Shown: positions 8,470 through 16,534 of the stretch, piece by piece
Numbering within the stretch: position 1 is the first letter of the stretch
How the letters are laid out: every line of letters begins with the position of its first letter
Assembly: GCA_945888325.1 (NCBI GenBank)
Contig: CAMDAC010000022.1
Coordinates: 1 to 50,778, forward strand
Direction of reading: 5' to 3'
Source of the DNA: Candidatus Sulfopaludibacter sp. SbA3
GTDB lineage: Bacteria; Pseudomonadota; Alphaproteobacteria; Caulobacterales; Hyphomonadaceae
DNA length: 50,778 nucleotides
Notes under the pieces: model-generated
The model's database searches: none
Told to the model about the DNA's origin: nothing
What the model saw: the letters and a program-made list of their open reading frames with translations, nothing else
Translations under genes and position numbers: made by a program

Positions 8470-10287
8470 ATGGCCCAGCCCCCCCTGATTTCCCTAACCA
8501 ATGTACGCCTCACCTTTGGCAGCGGACCGCTGTTCGAGGGCGTGACGCTGGCCCTGTCCAAGGGCGAGCGCGCAGCGCTGGTGGGCCGCAACGGGGCCGG
8601 CAAGTCGACACTGATGAAGATTATCTCGGAGGTGATCGAGCCGGACTCGGGCGAAGTCTGGCGCCAGCCCGGCATCACCTACGCGACCGTCGCGCAGGAG
8701 CCTGACCTCTCCGGATTCGCCACCGTGCTCGACTATGTCGCGGACGGCCTCGAAGGCGCCTACATGGCCGAGGCCGAGATCATGGAGTTCGGCATCGACC
8801 CCGAGGCCGATCCGAAGACCCTCTCGGGCGGACAGAAGCGGCGCGCAGCGCTGGCGAAGGCCTTTGCGATCCAGCCGACGATCCTGCTGCTGGACGAGCC
8901 GACGAACCATCTCGACGTGCCGATGATCGAATACCTCGAAGGGCGGCTGAAGGCGTTCAACGGCGTTGTGCTGGTGGTCAGCCACGACCGGCGTTTCCTC
9001 GAGACCGTCTCCACCAACACGCTCTGGCTGCGCCAGGGCAAGGTGCTGAAAAGTCCGGAAGGCTATCTGAAGTTCGATCAGTGGGCGGAGCAGATCGAGG
9101 AAGAGGACGAGCGCCAGCTGCGCCGGATGACGACGCAGCTGAAGGACGAGCAGCACTGGCTGGCGCGGGGCGTCACTGCGCGGCGCAAGCGCAACCAGGG
9201 CCGCCTTGCCCGGCTGCGCCAGATGAAGGTGGACCATGCGCAGATGCGCAGCGCCCTCAACGACCGCAAGTCGCTCGCCGAGTTCAGCGCCGATGCCGGC
9301 GAAGCGATGAGCAAGAAGGTGATCGAGGCGAAGGGCCTGTCGAAGACTTTCCAGACCGCCGACGGCCCGCTGGTGATCGCCAATGGTCTGGACCTGCGCA
9401 TCCTGCGCGGCGACCGGATTGGCATCATCGGCCCGAACGGCGCCGGCAAGACGACGCTGGTGCGCCTGCTGCTCGGCGAGATCACGCCGGACGCCGGCAC
9501 GGTGACGCATTCGAAGACGCTGCAGGTGACCTACCAGGACCAGACGCGCGAGAGCCTCAACGCCACCGACACGATGTGGGAAGCGCTCGCCCCGATGGGC
9601 GGCGACTCCATCAATGTGCAGGGCAACCAGCGCCATATCGCGGCGTATGCGAAGGATTTCCTGTTCCGCCCGGAACAACTCCGCCAGCCGGTCGCCGCAT
9701 TGTCCGGCGGCGAACGCAACCGCCTCGCGCTCGCCATCGGACTTGCCCAGACCTCGAACCTCCTGGTGATGGACGAACCGACCAACGATCTCGACATGCA
9801 GACGCTCGACCTCCTCGAAGACATGCTGCTCGCCTATGAAGGCACGCTGATCCTCGTCAGCCATGACCGCGCCTTTCTCGACGCCACCGTCACCAGTTGC
9901 CTCTGCCCGCTCGGCGAAGGCGAATGGATCCAGACCGCCGGCGGCTGGAGCGACGCACAGGAACAGCTGAAGGGCGTGCGCCAGAAGAATGCGCCGAAGG
10001 CGGACAAATCGAAGGGCGCCGCCGCCCCGGCTGCGAAAGCCAAACCTGCCGCCAAGCTCTCCTACAAGGACGAGCACCGGCAGAAGGAGATCAACGCCCT
10101 GATCCCGAAACTGCAGGCCGAGATCGCCGCGCTTGAGAAGGACCTCGCCGACGCAGGCCTCTATGCCCGCGACCCGGCCGCCTTCACGAAGAAATCCGCC
10201 CGGGTCGGCGCCGCCCGGACAGATCTCGAAAATATCGAGATGGAATGGCTAGAAATCGAGGAAAAACGAGAGCGTTTGCCGAACTGA
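8470..10287 (+). CDS. ABC-F ATPase, Uup-like
   Basis: This 605-residue soluble protein has two fused ATPase domains and no membrane segments, the hallmark of ABC-F ribosome-associated proteins. Domain 1 has GRNGAGKST, LSGGQKRR and LLLDEPTNHLD. Domain 2 has GPNGAGKTT, LSGGERNR and LVMDEPTNDLD. A charged linker between them (about 210-280) is the P-site tRNA-interaction motif. The C-terminal coiled coil from about 530 to 605 is characteristic of Uup rather than EttA or YbiT. Such proteins relieve stalled ribosomes or assist assembly. No Shine-Dalgarno is visible, and a perfect stem-loop sits 10 bases before the ATG. Confidence 0.9.
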   Translation: MAQPPLISLTNVRLTFGSGPLFEGVTLALSKGERAALVGRNGAGKSTLMKIISEVIEPDSGEVWRQPGITYATVAQEPDLSGFATVLDYVADGLEGAYMAEAEIMEFGIDPEADPKTLSGGQKRRAALAKAFAIQPTILLLDEPTNHLDVPMIEYLEGRLKAFNGVVLVVSHDRRFLETVSTNTLWLRQGKVLKSPEGYLKFDQWAEQIEEEDERQLRRMTTQLKDEQHWLARGVTARRKRNQGRLARLRQMKVDHAQMRSALNDRKSLAEFSADAGEAMSKKVIEAKGLSKTFQTADGPLVIANGLDLRILRGDRIGIIGPNGAGKTTLVRLLLGEITPDAGTVTHSKTLQVTYQDQTRESLNATDTMWEALAPMGGDSINVQGNQRHIAAYAKDFLFRPEQLRQPVAALSGGERNRLALAIGLAQTSNLLVMDEPTNDLDMQTLDLLEDMLLAYEGTLILVSHDRAFLDATVTSCLCPLGEGEWIQTAGGWSDAQEQLKGVRQKNAPKADKSKGAAAPAAKAKPAAKLSYKDEHRQKEINALIPKLQAEIAALEKDLADAGLYARDPAAFTKKSARVGAARTDLENIEMEWLEIEEKRERLPN

Positions 10288-10370
10288 CCGCCGCTGATTG
10301 TAGAGCAAACGCTTCGTTAACGCGCCTCGGTTAGCCTCCCGCCTGCTATATTCCCCGGGAGGATTGCCCC

Positions 10371-10805
10371 ATGCGTCTCGCCATTCTGCTCGCCGCCACC
10401 GCTTGTCTGGGCTTCGCCGCGAGCGCCGATGGCGTCTCCCGCAAGGCCGTCTCCTCGCCCGGCATGGACCCGCTCACGGCCACTGAAGCCTCGCGCGGGC
10501 CCGCCACGCCCGGCCATGAAGTCTACCGCTACCGCCACGGCTCCACCTACAAGGTCGATGCCGGCTCTACGGCACTCACCTGCAAAGCGGCCTGCGGCGA
10601 AGATTCCGTCTGCCAGTCATGGTCGTTCGTCGAGGCCTATGGCAGCTCGGGCGCGCGCTGCGAATTGAAGCAGGGTGCCGGCAAGTCCGAAGAAAACCTC
10701 CTGGCCACCTCTGGCGTCTCCCCCCGCTTGGACGCGACCTACTGGGGCGAAGCCACCGTGGAAGCCCAGCCGGAAGTCCTCAGCGGCGAAATCGCCGGAA
10801 ACTAG
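10371..10805 (+). CDS. Secreted PAN/Apple-like domain protein
   Basis: This 144-residue protein has a signal peptide (MRLAILLAATACLGFAASA) and one small cysteine-containing domain. LTCKAACGEDSVCQSWSF followed by ARCELKQG is the PAN/Apple pattern, in which disulphide-linked cysteines hold a compact fold that binds proteins or carbohydrate. A GGAGG ribosome site precedes the ATG. It stands alone, and its stop lies 6 bases from the end of the convergent prfC gene. The role is unknown; periplasmic or cell-surface binding is likely. Confidence 0.75.
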   Translation: MRLAILLAATACLGFAASADGVSRKAVSSPGMDPLTATEASRGPATPGHEVYRYRHGSTYKVDAGSTALTCKAACGEDSVCQSWSFVEAYGSSGARCELKQGAGKSEENLLATSGVSPRLDATYWGEATVEAQPEVLSGEIAGN

Positions 10806-10811
10806 CGCAAA

Positions 10812-12410
10812 CTAAAGGGCCCGCTCTTTCGTGGCCGTGAACCGGATCCCCGGGTTCTTTTCCTGCGCGTAGCCGACGTCCCAGGCGTTCTTGGCGAGAT
10901 AGACCGGCGCGCCGTCGAGATCTGTTCCGGAGGCGGACTTGTTCTTCTCCATGAACTCCTCGATCTTTTTCGGATCGTCCGACGAAATCCAGCGCGCCAC
11001 GTTATAGGGCGCCGGCTCGAAGAAGACTTCGAGGCTGTACTCCGCCGTCATCCGCTCGATCATGACCTCGAACTGCAGCTGACCCACGGCGCCGACGATC
11101 ATGTCCGAGCCGATCTGCGGCGTGAACAGTTGCGTCACGCCCTCTTCGGCGAGACTTTCCAGCGCCTTGCGCAGGTGTTTCGCCTTCATCGGATCTTTCA
11201 CACGGGCGCGGCGCAGCAGTTCGGGCGCGAAGTTCGGGATGCCGCCGAACTGGATATCTCCGCTCTCGGACAATGAATCGCCGACGCGCAGCTGGCCATG
11301 GTTCGACACGCCGATCACATCGCCCGCATATGCGGTCTCGGCAATCTCGCGGTCCTGCGCCATGAACATCATCGGATTGTGGATGTTGAGCTGCTTGCCG
11401 CTCGCCGTCTTCAGCCGCATGCCGCGCCGGAACTCGCCGGAGCAAAGACGCACAAAGGCCACGCGGTCGCGGTGGTTGGGGTCCATGTTCGCCTGGATCT
11501 TGAACACGAAACCGCTGACGGACGGATCCTCAGCGTGCACGCGGATCGTCTCGGATTTCTTCACTGCTTTCTGGTCGCGCGGCGCAGGCGCATAGGTGTG
11601 CAGCGTACGGAGCAGTTCCGCCACGCCGAAATAGCGCAGCGCCGAGCCGAACACGACCGGCGTCATGTTGCCCGAGCGGAACGCATCGGCATCAAACGCC
11701 GGCAGAAGGCTGCGCGCCATCTCGATGCCCTCGGTCATCTCGGCAAAGACGTAAGGATCGAGGTTCGCCTTCAAGCTCGCAGCATCGCCCGGAATCTCCG
11801 TTGCCGGCCCAATCCGTGCAGGCTCGCCGGGGCGGCGCTCGAACTGCAGGAACACGTCGCGCTCAAGATCCAGCATGCCCGAGAAGCGCTGGCCGCTGGC
11901 GGCGGGCCAGTAGAGCGGCGAGGTGTCGAGCTGCAGCTTGTCCTGCACCTCGTCGAGCAGCGCGATCGGCTCCAGTGCCTCGCGGTCCATCTTGTTGATG
12001 AAGGTGACAATCGGGATGTCGCGCATCCGGCAGACTTCGAACAGCTTCAGCGTCTGCGGCTCGATACCCTTGGCGGCGTCGAGCACCATGACGGCGCAGT
12101 CGGCAGCCGTCAGGGTACGGTAGGTATCCTCGGAGAAGTCCTCGTGGCCCGGCGTGTCGAGCAGGTTGAACATGTAGCCATCGAACTCGAACGTCATCAC
12201 CGAGGCCGAGACCGAGATGCCCCGGTCGCGCTCGATCTTCATCCAGTCCGACCGCGTGCGCCGCGCCTGCCCGCGCGCCGCAACCTCACCGGCCGCCCGG
12301 ATGGCGCCGCCGGCCAGCAGCAGGTTCTCGGTCAGCGTCGTCTTGCCGGCGTCCGGATGCGAGATAATGGCAAAGGTGCGCCGCCGGGCGGCTTCGGTGA
12401 TGTGCGACAT
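10812..12410 (-). CDS. prfC: Peptide chain release factor 3
   Basis: This 532-residue translational GTPase recycles RF1/RF2 from the terminating ribosome. The G1 loop is SHPDAGKTT (about 17-25), the G3 motif DTPGHEDF is at about 85-92, and the G4 motif NKMD is at about 139-142. The length and C-terminal domain (GAVGQLQFEV, then AWDVGYAQEKNPGIRF) match RF3 rather than EF-G. The ATG at 12410 is supported by the conserved N-terminus. It is convergent with the PAN-domain gene. Nothing unusual is seen. Confidence 0.97.
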   Translation of the reverse strand: MSHITEAARRRTFAIISHPDAGKTTLTENLLLAGGAIRAAGEVAARGQARRTRSDWMKIERDRGISVSASVMTFEFDGYMFNLLDTPGHEDFSEDTYRTLTAADCAVMVLDAAKGIEPQTLKLFEVCRMRDIPIVTFINKMDREALEPIALLDEVQDKLQLDTSPLYWPAASGQRFSGMLDLERDVFLQFERRPGEPARIGPATEIPGDAASLKANLDPYVFAEMTEGIEMARSLLPAFDADAFRSGNMTPVVFGSALRYFGVAELLRTLHTYAPAPRDQKAVKKSETIRVHAEDPSVSGFVFKIQANMDPNHRDRVAFVRLCSGEFRRGMRLKTASGKQLNIHNPMMFMAQDREIAETAYAGDVIGVSNHGQLRVGDSLSESGDIQFGGIPNFAPELLRRARVKDPMKAKHLRKALESLAEEGVTQLFTPQIGSDMIVGAVGQLQFEVMIERMTAEYSLEVFFEPAPYNVARWISSDDPKKIEEFMEKNKSASGTDLDGAPVYLAKNAWDVGYAQEKNPGIRFTATKERAL

Positions 12411-12488
12411 GGGTCAGGGTCTCTCTCTGCGGGAGGCCCTAACCGATTTGGCGAATGGAATGAAGGGGCTGGCTCCGGCGGAGGCCTG

Positions 12489-12788
12489 TCAAGTGTCCGG
12501 GATGTCAAATCCGGTGTAGCGCGCCGCGCTCACATACCCCGGCCACTGAGAGGTATCGAACTGCACCCAGTAGCCGCGCTTCGAGATACGGCCCGGCGGA
12601 TCATCCTCCACAAGCGGGCCGACAATGCCGCCCGACGCATCCGGCCAGATTTCGCATTCCTCATAGCAGCGTTCGATCCAGCCCCGCCCGAACCAGGTAT
12701 CGCCGAGATACACCTCCGCCCGCACCCAGAAGCTCGGCGCCACTGAAAGCTCGATATGTCCCGTGAGGGCGCCGCGAAGGGGAGACTG
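12489..12788 (-). pseudogene. Small protein of unknown function, probably 5'-truncated
   Basis: The open frame encodes a Trp- and Tyr-rich segment (VRAEVYLGDTWFGRGWIERC, then RGYWVQFDTSQWPGY) that looks like a compact beta domain. The only start available is a GTG at 12743, giving 84 residues. The frame stays open for 15 more codons upstream, and those read as continuous protein (LTGHIELSVAPSFW) up to a stop at 12789-12791, with no ATG. Composition shifts to AT-rich sequence at about that point. The simplest reading is that the N-terminus was lost when the neighbouring accessory segment arrived. An intact 84-residue GTG-started gene is the alternative. Confidence 0.45.
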
Positions 12789-13005
12789 TCAAACTAGAGA
12801 TTGCAAGGCATTAAGCTGCCCAGTTTGGTCAAAAGCACCCCCTTTGACCCGTGAAGGAATAGCGAAAACCGCCCAGTTCTATGGCTCAGAATCTGATGCG
12901 CCAAGCCTTGAAGTTCTTTGCGATGCTGTTGCAACCTTGGCACAATTCTTGAGCGGACTGGGCGATGCAATTAGATCCCTTGACGGCTCGCGAACTTCTA
13001 ATTTT

Positions 13006-13042
13006 CCTTGTAATTTGTAAGTCGTTCTTTTAATTTACAAGG
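13006..13042 (+). promoter_or_regulatory. Operator-promoter of the AAA/DUF4143 ATPase gene, apparently leaderless
   Basis: TTGTAA (13008-13013) and TAATTT (13031-13036) are separated by exactly 17 bases, and the ATG begins 7 bases after the second box, so the transcript may start at the start codon. An inverted repeat CCTTGTAA (13006-13013) / TTACAAGG (13035-13042) brackets the promoter, with an extra TTGTAA at 13015-13020. There is no properly spaced Shine-Dalgarno. Autoregulation is suggested by position only. Confidence 0.55.
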
Positions 13043-14212
13043 ATGATTCCCCGCCGCGCCTTGTCGTCAATCGAAGCTGCCCTCGCCCGCCAAGCGGCGG
13101 TAGCGGTCATCGGGCCTCGCCAGGTCGGCAAGACGACCCTGGCGCAGGCGATCGCAGCCGGGCGCGCCTCAATCTACCTTGATCTCGAGGCCAGCGCCGA
13201 CCGCGAAAAGCTCACCGATCCTGTCCTGTTTGCCCGCCAGCACCGCGACAAGCTCCTGATCCTCGATGAAATCCACCGCATGCCAGAGATATTCTCTGCC
13301 TTGCGCGGGATCATCGATGCCGACCGCCGCGAAGGTCAGCGTACCGGGCGTTTCCTGATCCTCGGCTCGGCATCCATCGAACTCCTCCGGCAATCGGGCG
13401 AGTCCCTTGCGGGGCGCATCGAGTATGTCGATCTCGGTCCGCTCGACGTCCTCGAAATTGGCAGCGACGACCCCCACCGGCTCTGGGTACGCGGCGGCTT
13501 TCCCGATAGCTATCTGGCCGCCAGTGATTGGGACAGTTTCCGGCTGCGCCGTAGTTTCATCCGCACCTATCTCGAGCGCGATGTCGCGATGTTCGGACCG
13601 CGCGTTCCCGCTGAAGCCCTTGAACGGCTCTGGAAGATGCTGGCGCATTCGCAAGGCAGCCTTCTCAACGCTTCGCGCCTCGCCAGCGCGCTATCAGTCT
13701 CGGCGCCCACCATCACGAGCTATATCGGACTTCTGGTAGACCTGCTGCTCGTCCGGCGCCTGCAACCCTTCCATTCGAATGCCGGCAAGCGCCTCGTCAA
13801 ATCTCCAAAGACCTACATTCGCGACAGCGGGCTCACGCACGCCTTGCTCGGCCTTGAAACCCTCGATGATGTGCTCAGCCACCCCGTCGCAGGCGCCTCC
13901 TGGGAAGGCTTCGTGATCGAAAACCTGCTTGCTACAGCGCCGGAGCGCGCAAAGGCTAGTTTCTACCGAACGGCTGCCGGCGCCGAGATCGATCTCATTC
14001 TTGAACTCGGCGGACGGCACGGGACATGGGCGATCGAGATCAAGCGCGGCCTCGCGGCGAAGACCGAAAAGGGGTTTCACATCGCGCTTGAGGACGTTCA
14101 GCCTGCGAAGGCTTTCGTCGTCTATTCCGGCGAGGATCGATATCCGAAATCTGCGGCCATCGAAGCGATCGGCGTGAAGGACCTGGCCGCCTTGCTGAAT
14201 ACACTTCGTTGA
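13043..14212 (+). CDS. AAA-type ATP-binding protein with DUF4143
   Basis: This 389-residue protein belongs to the AAA_14/DUF4143 family. The Walker A is GPRQVGKTTLAQ (about 24-35) and the Walker B is LLILDEIHRMPEIF. A winged-helix-like middle (LASALSVSAPTITSYIGLL) leads to the DUF4143 domain, where AGAEIDLIL and WAIEIKRG form a PD-(D/E)xK-like arrangement seen in this family. The biological role of these widespread, patchily distributed genes is not settled; proposals include mobile or toxin-antitoxin-like functions. It lies in a disturbed, lower-GC region behind its own compact promoter, consistent with acquisition. Family assignment is firm, function is not. Confidence 0.88.
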   Translation: MIPRRALSSIEAALARQAAVAVIGPRQVGKTTLAQAIAAGRASIYLDLEASADREKLTDPVLFARQHRDKLLILDEIHRMPEIFSALRGIIDADRREGQRTGRFLILGSASIELLRQSGESLAGRIEYVDLGPLDVLEIGSDDPHRLWVRGGFPDSYLAASDWDSFRLRRSFIRTYLERDVAMFGPRVPAEALERLWKMLAHSQGSLLNASRLASALSVSAPTITSYIGLLVDLLLVRRLQPFHSNAGKRLVKSPKTYIRDSGLTHALLGLETLDDVLSHPVAGASWEGFVIENLLATAPERAKASFYRTAAGAEIDLILELGGRHGTWAIEIKRGLAAKTEKGFHIALEDVQPAKAFVVYSGEDRYPKSAAIEAIGVKDLAALLNTLR

Positions 14213-14249
14213 GGCGCCGAGCTTTCGGCAGACGGTCAAGGCGCGCGGC

Positions 14250-15047
14250 TCAGACCTCGATCACACAGGCTGGATCGAAAGCCAGGTTCTCGATTGGCCC
14301 GCCCTCCTTGCGCGGACCATAGCCCTTCGGATTGCACACAACGCGTGTTGATCCGGCGACATAGTCGCAGCTCGTATGTGTATGCCCGTGGATCCACGCG
14401 GCGGCGCCAGAGCGTTCGACCAGTGCGGAGAGGTCGGAACAGAAGGCGGGGTTGAGCGGGTCGCCCGCGTATTTCGGACCCACCGAGCGTGGATGCGGCA
14501 TGTGGTGCGTGATCACGACCGTTTTTGTCGAGCCTTCCGGCCCCGTCGTCTGCAATAGTTCGCCAGCCAGCCAGTCTCGCGCTGACACGTGCCAGTCCAT
14601 CGCCTGCCGGGGAGACAGCGGCGGCGAAGCGGGCCTGGGAAAGATCATGCGGTGATCGTTTAGGAAGCGCGCAGCGAGGGCCATGTCGCGCGCGGGCGCG
14701 CCATAGAAAGCGTAGTCAGTCCACAAGGTCGCGCCGAGAAACCGCACCCCGTCTATCGTCACCGCGCGCGTGTTCAGCCAATGCACGCCGCTGTCTGCGG
14801 CCAGGCGTTCGGCACGCGCAGCTTCCTCCTCGACGTTCATCAGGCCGTTCGGTGAATACCATTCGTGATTGCCAGGCACGTAGATCACGGGCTTCCCGGA
14901 TGCGCGGCGCGACAGCCAGTCGACACCGACCGAGGCCGGGGAGAAGATGTCGCCTGCCGCTATCAACACGTCATAATCCGGCCGGGGATCGAGCAAGTCC
15001 CAGCGGCAAGATTCAAGGTGGAGGTCGGAGAGAATCCAGAGGCGCAC
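14250..15047 (-). CDS. Calcineurin-like metallophosphoesterase
   Basis: This 265-residue enzyme carries the complete dimetal phosphoesterase motif set: DLH (Asp8, His10), AGD (Asp33), GNHEW (Asn60, His61), ITHHMPHP and HGHTH near the C-terminus. It should hydrolyse a phosphomono- or diester in the cytoplasm; the substrate is unknown. It is convergent with the DUF4143 ATPase. The upstream side carries the tRNA-fragment/integrative-element scar, so this gene may belong to the accessory region, although its codon choice looks like that of the host. Confidence 0.85.
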   Translation of the reverse strand: MRLWILSDLHLESCRWDLLDPRPDYDVLIAAGDIFSPASVGVDWLSRRASGKPVIYVPGNHEWYSPNGLMNVEEEAARAERLAADSGVHWLNTRAVTIDGVRFLGATLWTDYAFYGAPARDMALAARFLNDHRMIFPRPASPPLSPRQAMDWHVSARDWLAGELLQTTGPEGSTKTVVITHHMPHPRSVGPKYAGDPLNPAFCSDLSALVERSGAAAWIHGHTHTSCDYVAGSTRVVCNPKGYGPRKEGGPIENLAFDPACVIEV

Positions 15048-15121
15048 CGGGATCGCATAGACCCAAGGGGAGCGGTTTGGCGAAAACCGATCGCGAAAGG
15101 CGTTTTTCCCAAGTTGAATAC

Positions 15122-15145
15122 AAGGGTTCGATACCCTTCACCCGC
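15122..15145 (+). other. tRNA 3'-end remnant (T-arm plus acceptor strand), candidate att scar
   Basis: AAGGG-TTCGATA-CCCTT forms a perfect T-arm with a canonical TTCGA loop and is followed at once by CACCCGC, the 3' acceptor strand found in many tRNA-Leu genes. No complementary GCGGGTG, D-arm or anticodon arm is found in the preceding 90 bases, and the 3' end continues CCCC instead of ACCA. Integrases commonly recombine at exactly this tRNA segment, so this is read as one arm of an attachment site. The parent tRNA is not in the window. Confidence 0.55.
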
Positions 15146-15205
15146 CCCCGCGTTTCTTTCATTATTACAATGCGTTACCTATTTGATGGTGCTGGGTTCA
15201 TTTTC

Positions 15206-15442
15206 TCAAACCAGCGCCAGCTCGAAGACAGCGGAAACGGTTCGGAAACGACCGGAACGGGCAGCGTTATGAATAGATGCCTGCCGCTGCAATCCCGAAA
15301 TCCGCAGTGCGCTTGAACGCGCCTGCTCCGACTGTGTGCGCTGCTTTGCCCGCGTTTGCGCGAACAGATCGTCGACATTTTCGTCGGCGTTTTGCCAATC
15401 TCGTCCGTTCGTTCCCGCTGCAAGTGCGCTTGCATTGGCCAT
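15206..15442 (-). CDS. Hypothetical small protein (weak call)
   Basis: This open frame starts with ATG at 15442 and encodes 78 hydrophilic residues: MANASALAAGTNGRDW, then ENVDDLFAQTRAKQRT and a basic C-terminal half. It is the most protein-like frame in the scar region, with a plausible mix of charged residues. No Shine-Dalgarno or homology was recognised. It may be a remnant of the integrated element or chance. Confidence 0.25.
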   Translation of the reverse strand: MANASALAAGTNGRDWQNADENVDDLFAQTRAKQRTQSEQARSSALRISGLQRQASIHNAARSGRFRTVSAVFELALV

Positions 15443-15592
15443 GGTTGGTCAGCATTCCATTCCCGCCTCCGGACCCGTTGTCCCCGTCTCTTACCGTGTG
15501 ACCTGGACGGCGCAGCCCGCTCCCGAAACCGGCCCTTCAGAAGAATTTTCCCCGCCGCTGCGCAGCTCCTCGCGTGCCATCTAAATTCTACT

Positions 15593-16021
15593 TCAAGCCG
15601 GTGCTTCACTGCGTTTCGCCCCTTTGGGTTCCGGCCTGGCCAGCGCCGTCCCGGGCGGTCCGGCGTCGACAGGGACAAGGGGTCTCCGGGACGGCAAGCA
15701 AACGAAAGGCACTCCCCAATGGCAAACGCACTCGGATATGTCACCGAAACCAAGACCGGCTTTGAAGGCGCTCCTCAAAGTGCTTTCATTTGCCGTGTTT
15801 TCTGTTCGGGTCGGCAAGACCCCGGGGGTGATGCTGGCCTCCTGGTTCGTTTCACCCTCAACCGATACAGCGATTTCGCGCCCCGCACGGTCATACCAGA
15901 CCGGCGAGAGACGGGCGAAATCGCAGAGCAAGCCGAGGAGGAACTGCGCCGAGGCCAGCGTGGCGGGCCGATCCTCGTCCCAGAAGAAATGCGGTGCACG
16001 GATCGGCGGCTGCGGCGTCAT
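15593..16021 (-). CDS. Hybrid hypothetical ORF reading into the element scar
   Basis: The first roughly 84 codons (16021 down to about 15770) have host-like codon use and read as real protein (FFWDEDRPATLASAQFLLG, then VWYDRAGREIAVSVEG). From about residue 85 the frame runs antisense through a DUF736 gene fragment and loses protein character (Pro/Arg-rich, Cys runs). The likely interpretation is a native gene whose 3' end was replaced at the element junction near 15770-15790. The ATG at 16021 lacks an obvious ribosome site. It follows the 16091-16462 gene on the same strand with a 69-base gap. Confidence 0.4.
   Translation of the reverse strand: MTPQPPIRAPHFFWDEDRPATLASAQFLLGLLCDFARLSPVWYDRAGREIAVSVEGETNQEASITPGVLPTRTENTANESTLRSAFKAGLGFGDISECVCHWGVPFVCLPSRRPLVPVDAGPPGTALARPEPKGAKRSEAPA
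15719..15769 (+). pseudogene. DUF736 gene fragment (first 17 codons)
   Basis: The ATG at 15719 begins MANALGYVTETKTGFEG, the N-terminus of DUF736 proteins, small proteins carried almost only by conjugative plasmids and integrative conjugative elements of alphaproteobacteria. After GFEG the reading loses all similarity to the family (expected: hydrophobic strands leading to a PDFR segment), so the gene is cut at about 15770. The upstream 60 bases are also in the style of plasmid sequence that precedes this gene. This is a truncated cargo gene, not a functional one. Confidence 0.6.
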
Positions 16022-16090
16022 TTCGCTGCGAAACCGGGCGACGGGGTTTGCGTCAACCGTTCAGGCGACGCGAACGACCGCTTGCGGCCT

Positions 16091-16462
16091 TCAGGCGGCG
16101 CGCGGCCAGAACTGGCGGATGTCCGGAGCGGCGCCCTCGGCGAGGCGGGCGCGGACGGCCTCGAGGATGCTTTCGGGCAGGATGGTGAGGCGCGGCTCGC
16201 TGACCCGGCCGTCATGCACCGGGAACAGCGCGGCGTTGGCCCCGGTCTTGGCGATGATCAGCGCGGCGAGGTCGGCCACCAGGATTTCGCCGGGCACCGT
16301 GCCCTCGTCATGGCAGACCTGAAGCCTGGCGCGGGCAAACTCGATGGCCTCGCGGGCCCGCATGGAATGCACGTCCTCGAAGCCGAGGCTCGGGCCGCGT
16401 TTCAGCAGGCGCAGCTCGGGCGCCTCGATCTCGGTCACATACTCGTTCAACAGGAACAACAT
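16091..16462 (-). CDS. Conserved hypothetical protein
   Basis: This 123-residue protein has no recognised domain. The frame is open to a TTG at 16498, but the ATG at 16462 has a strong GGGGCGG ribosome site and starts a sensible sequence (MLFLLNEYVTEIEAP). The middle contains GEILVADLAALIIAKTGANA, a possible amphipathic helix, and the end is DIRQFWPRAA. It lies 72 bases after the DUF1491 gene on the same strand and may share its transcript. It appears cytoplasmic. Confidence 0.6.
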   Translation of the reverse strand: MLFLLNEYVTEIEAPELRLLKRGPSLGFEDVHSMRAREAIEFARARLQVCHDEGTVPGEILVADLAALIIAKTGANAALFPVHDGRVSEPRLTILPESILEAVRARLAEGAAPDIRQFWPRAA

Positions 16463-16534
16463 CGCTGCTACCGCCCCTTTTAGCCCAGCGAACCGCAAAG
16501 TGCAGTTGTCTGGTTTAGGAGAGCTTAACGCAGA

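Larger units (their letters stand above)
15048..15592. other. Accessory scar region without a convincing gene
   Basis: These 545 bases separate the metallophosphoesterase start from a hybrid open frame. They contain a short hairpin (CGGTTTT/AAAACCG type near 15073-15089), a tRNA 3'-end remnant at 15122-15145, an AT-richer stretch to about 15220, and then mixed-composition sequence leading to a DUF736 gene start at 15719. One weak minus-strand frame (15206-15442) is listed separately. The whole reads as the decayed edge of an integrated element. Confidence 0.5.

Noticed and set aside
12763-13020. 85-codon plus-strand open frame between the clipped gene and the ATPase
   Set aside because: GTG start, no ribosome site and low protein character at the N-terminus; it ends inside the ATPase promoter-operator.
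15061-15145. Possible complete tRNA gene ending at the T-arm at 15122-15145
   Set aside because: No 5' acceptor strand complementary to CACCCGC, no D-arm and no anticodon arm are present in the preceding 90 bases.
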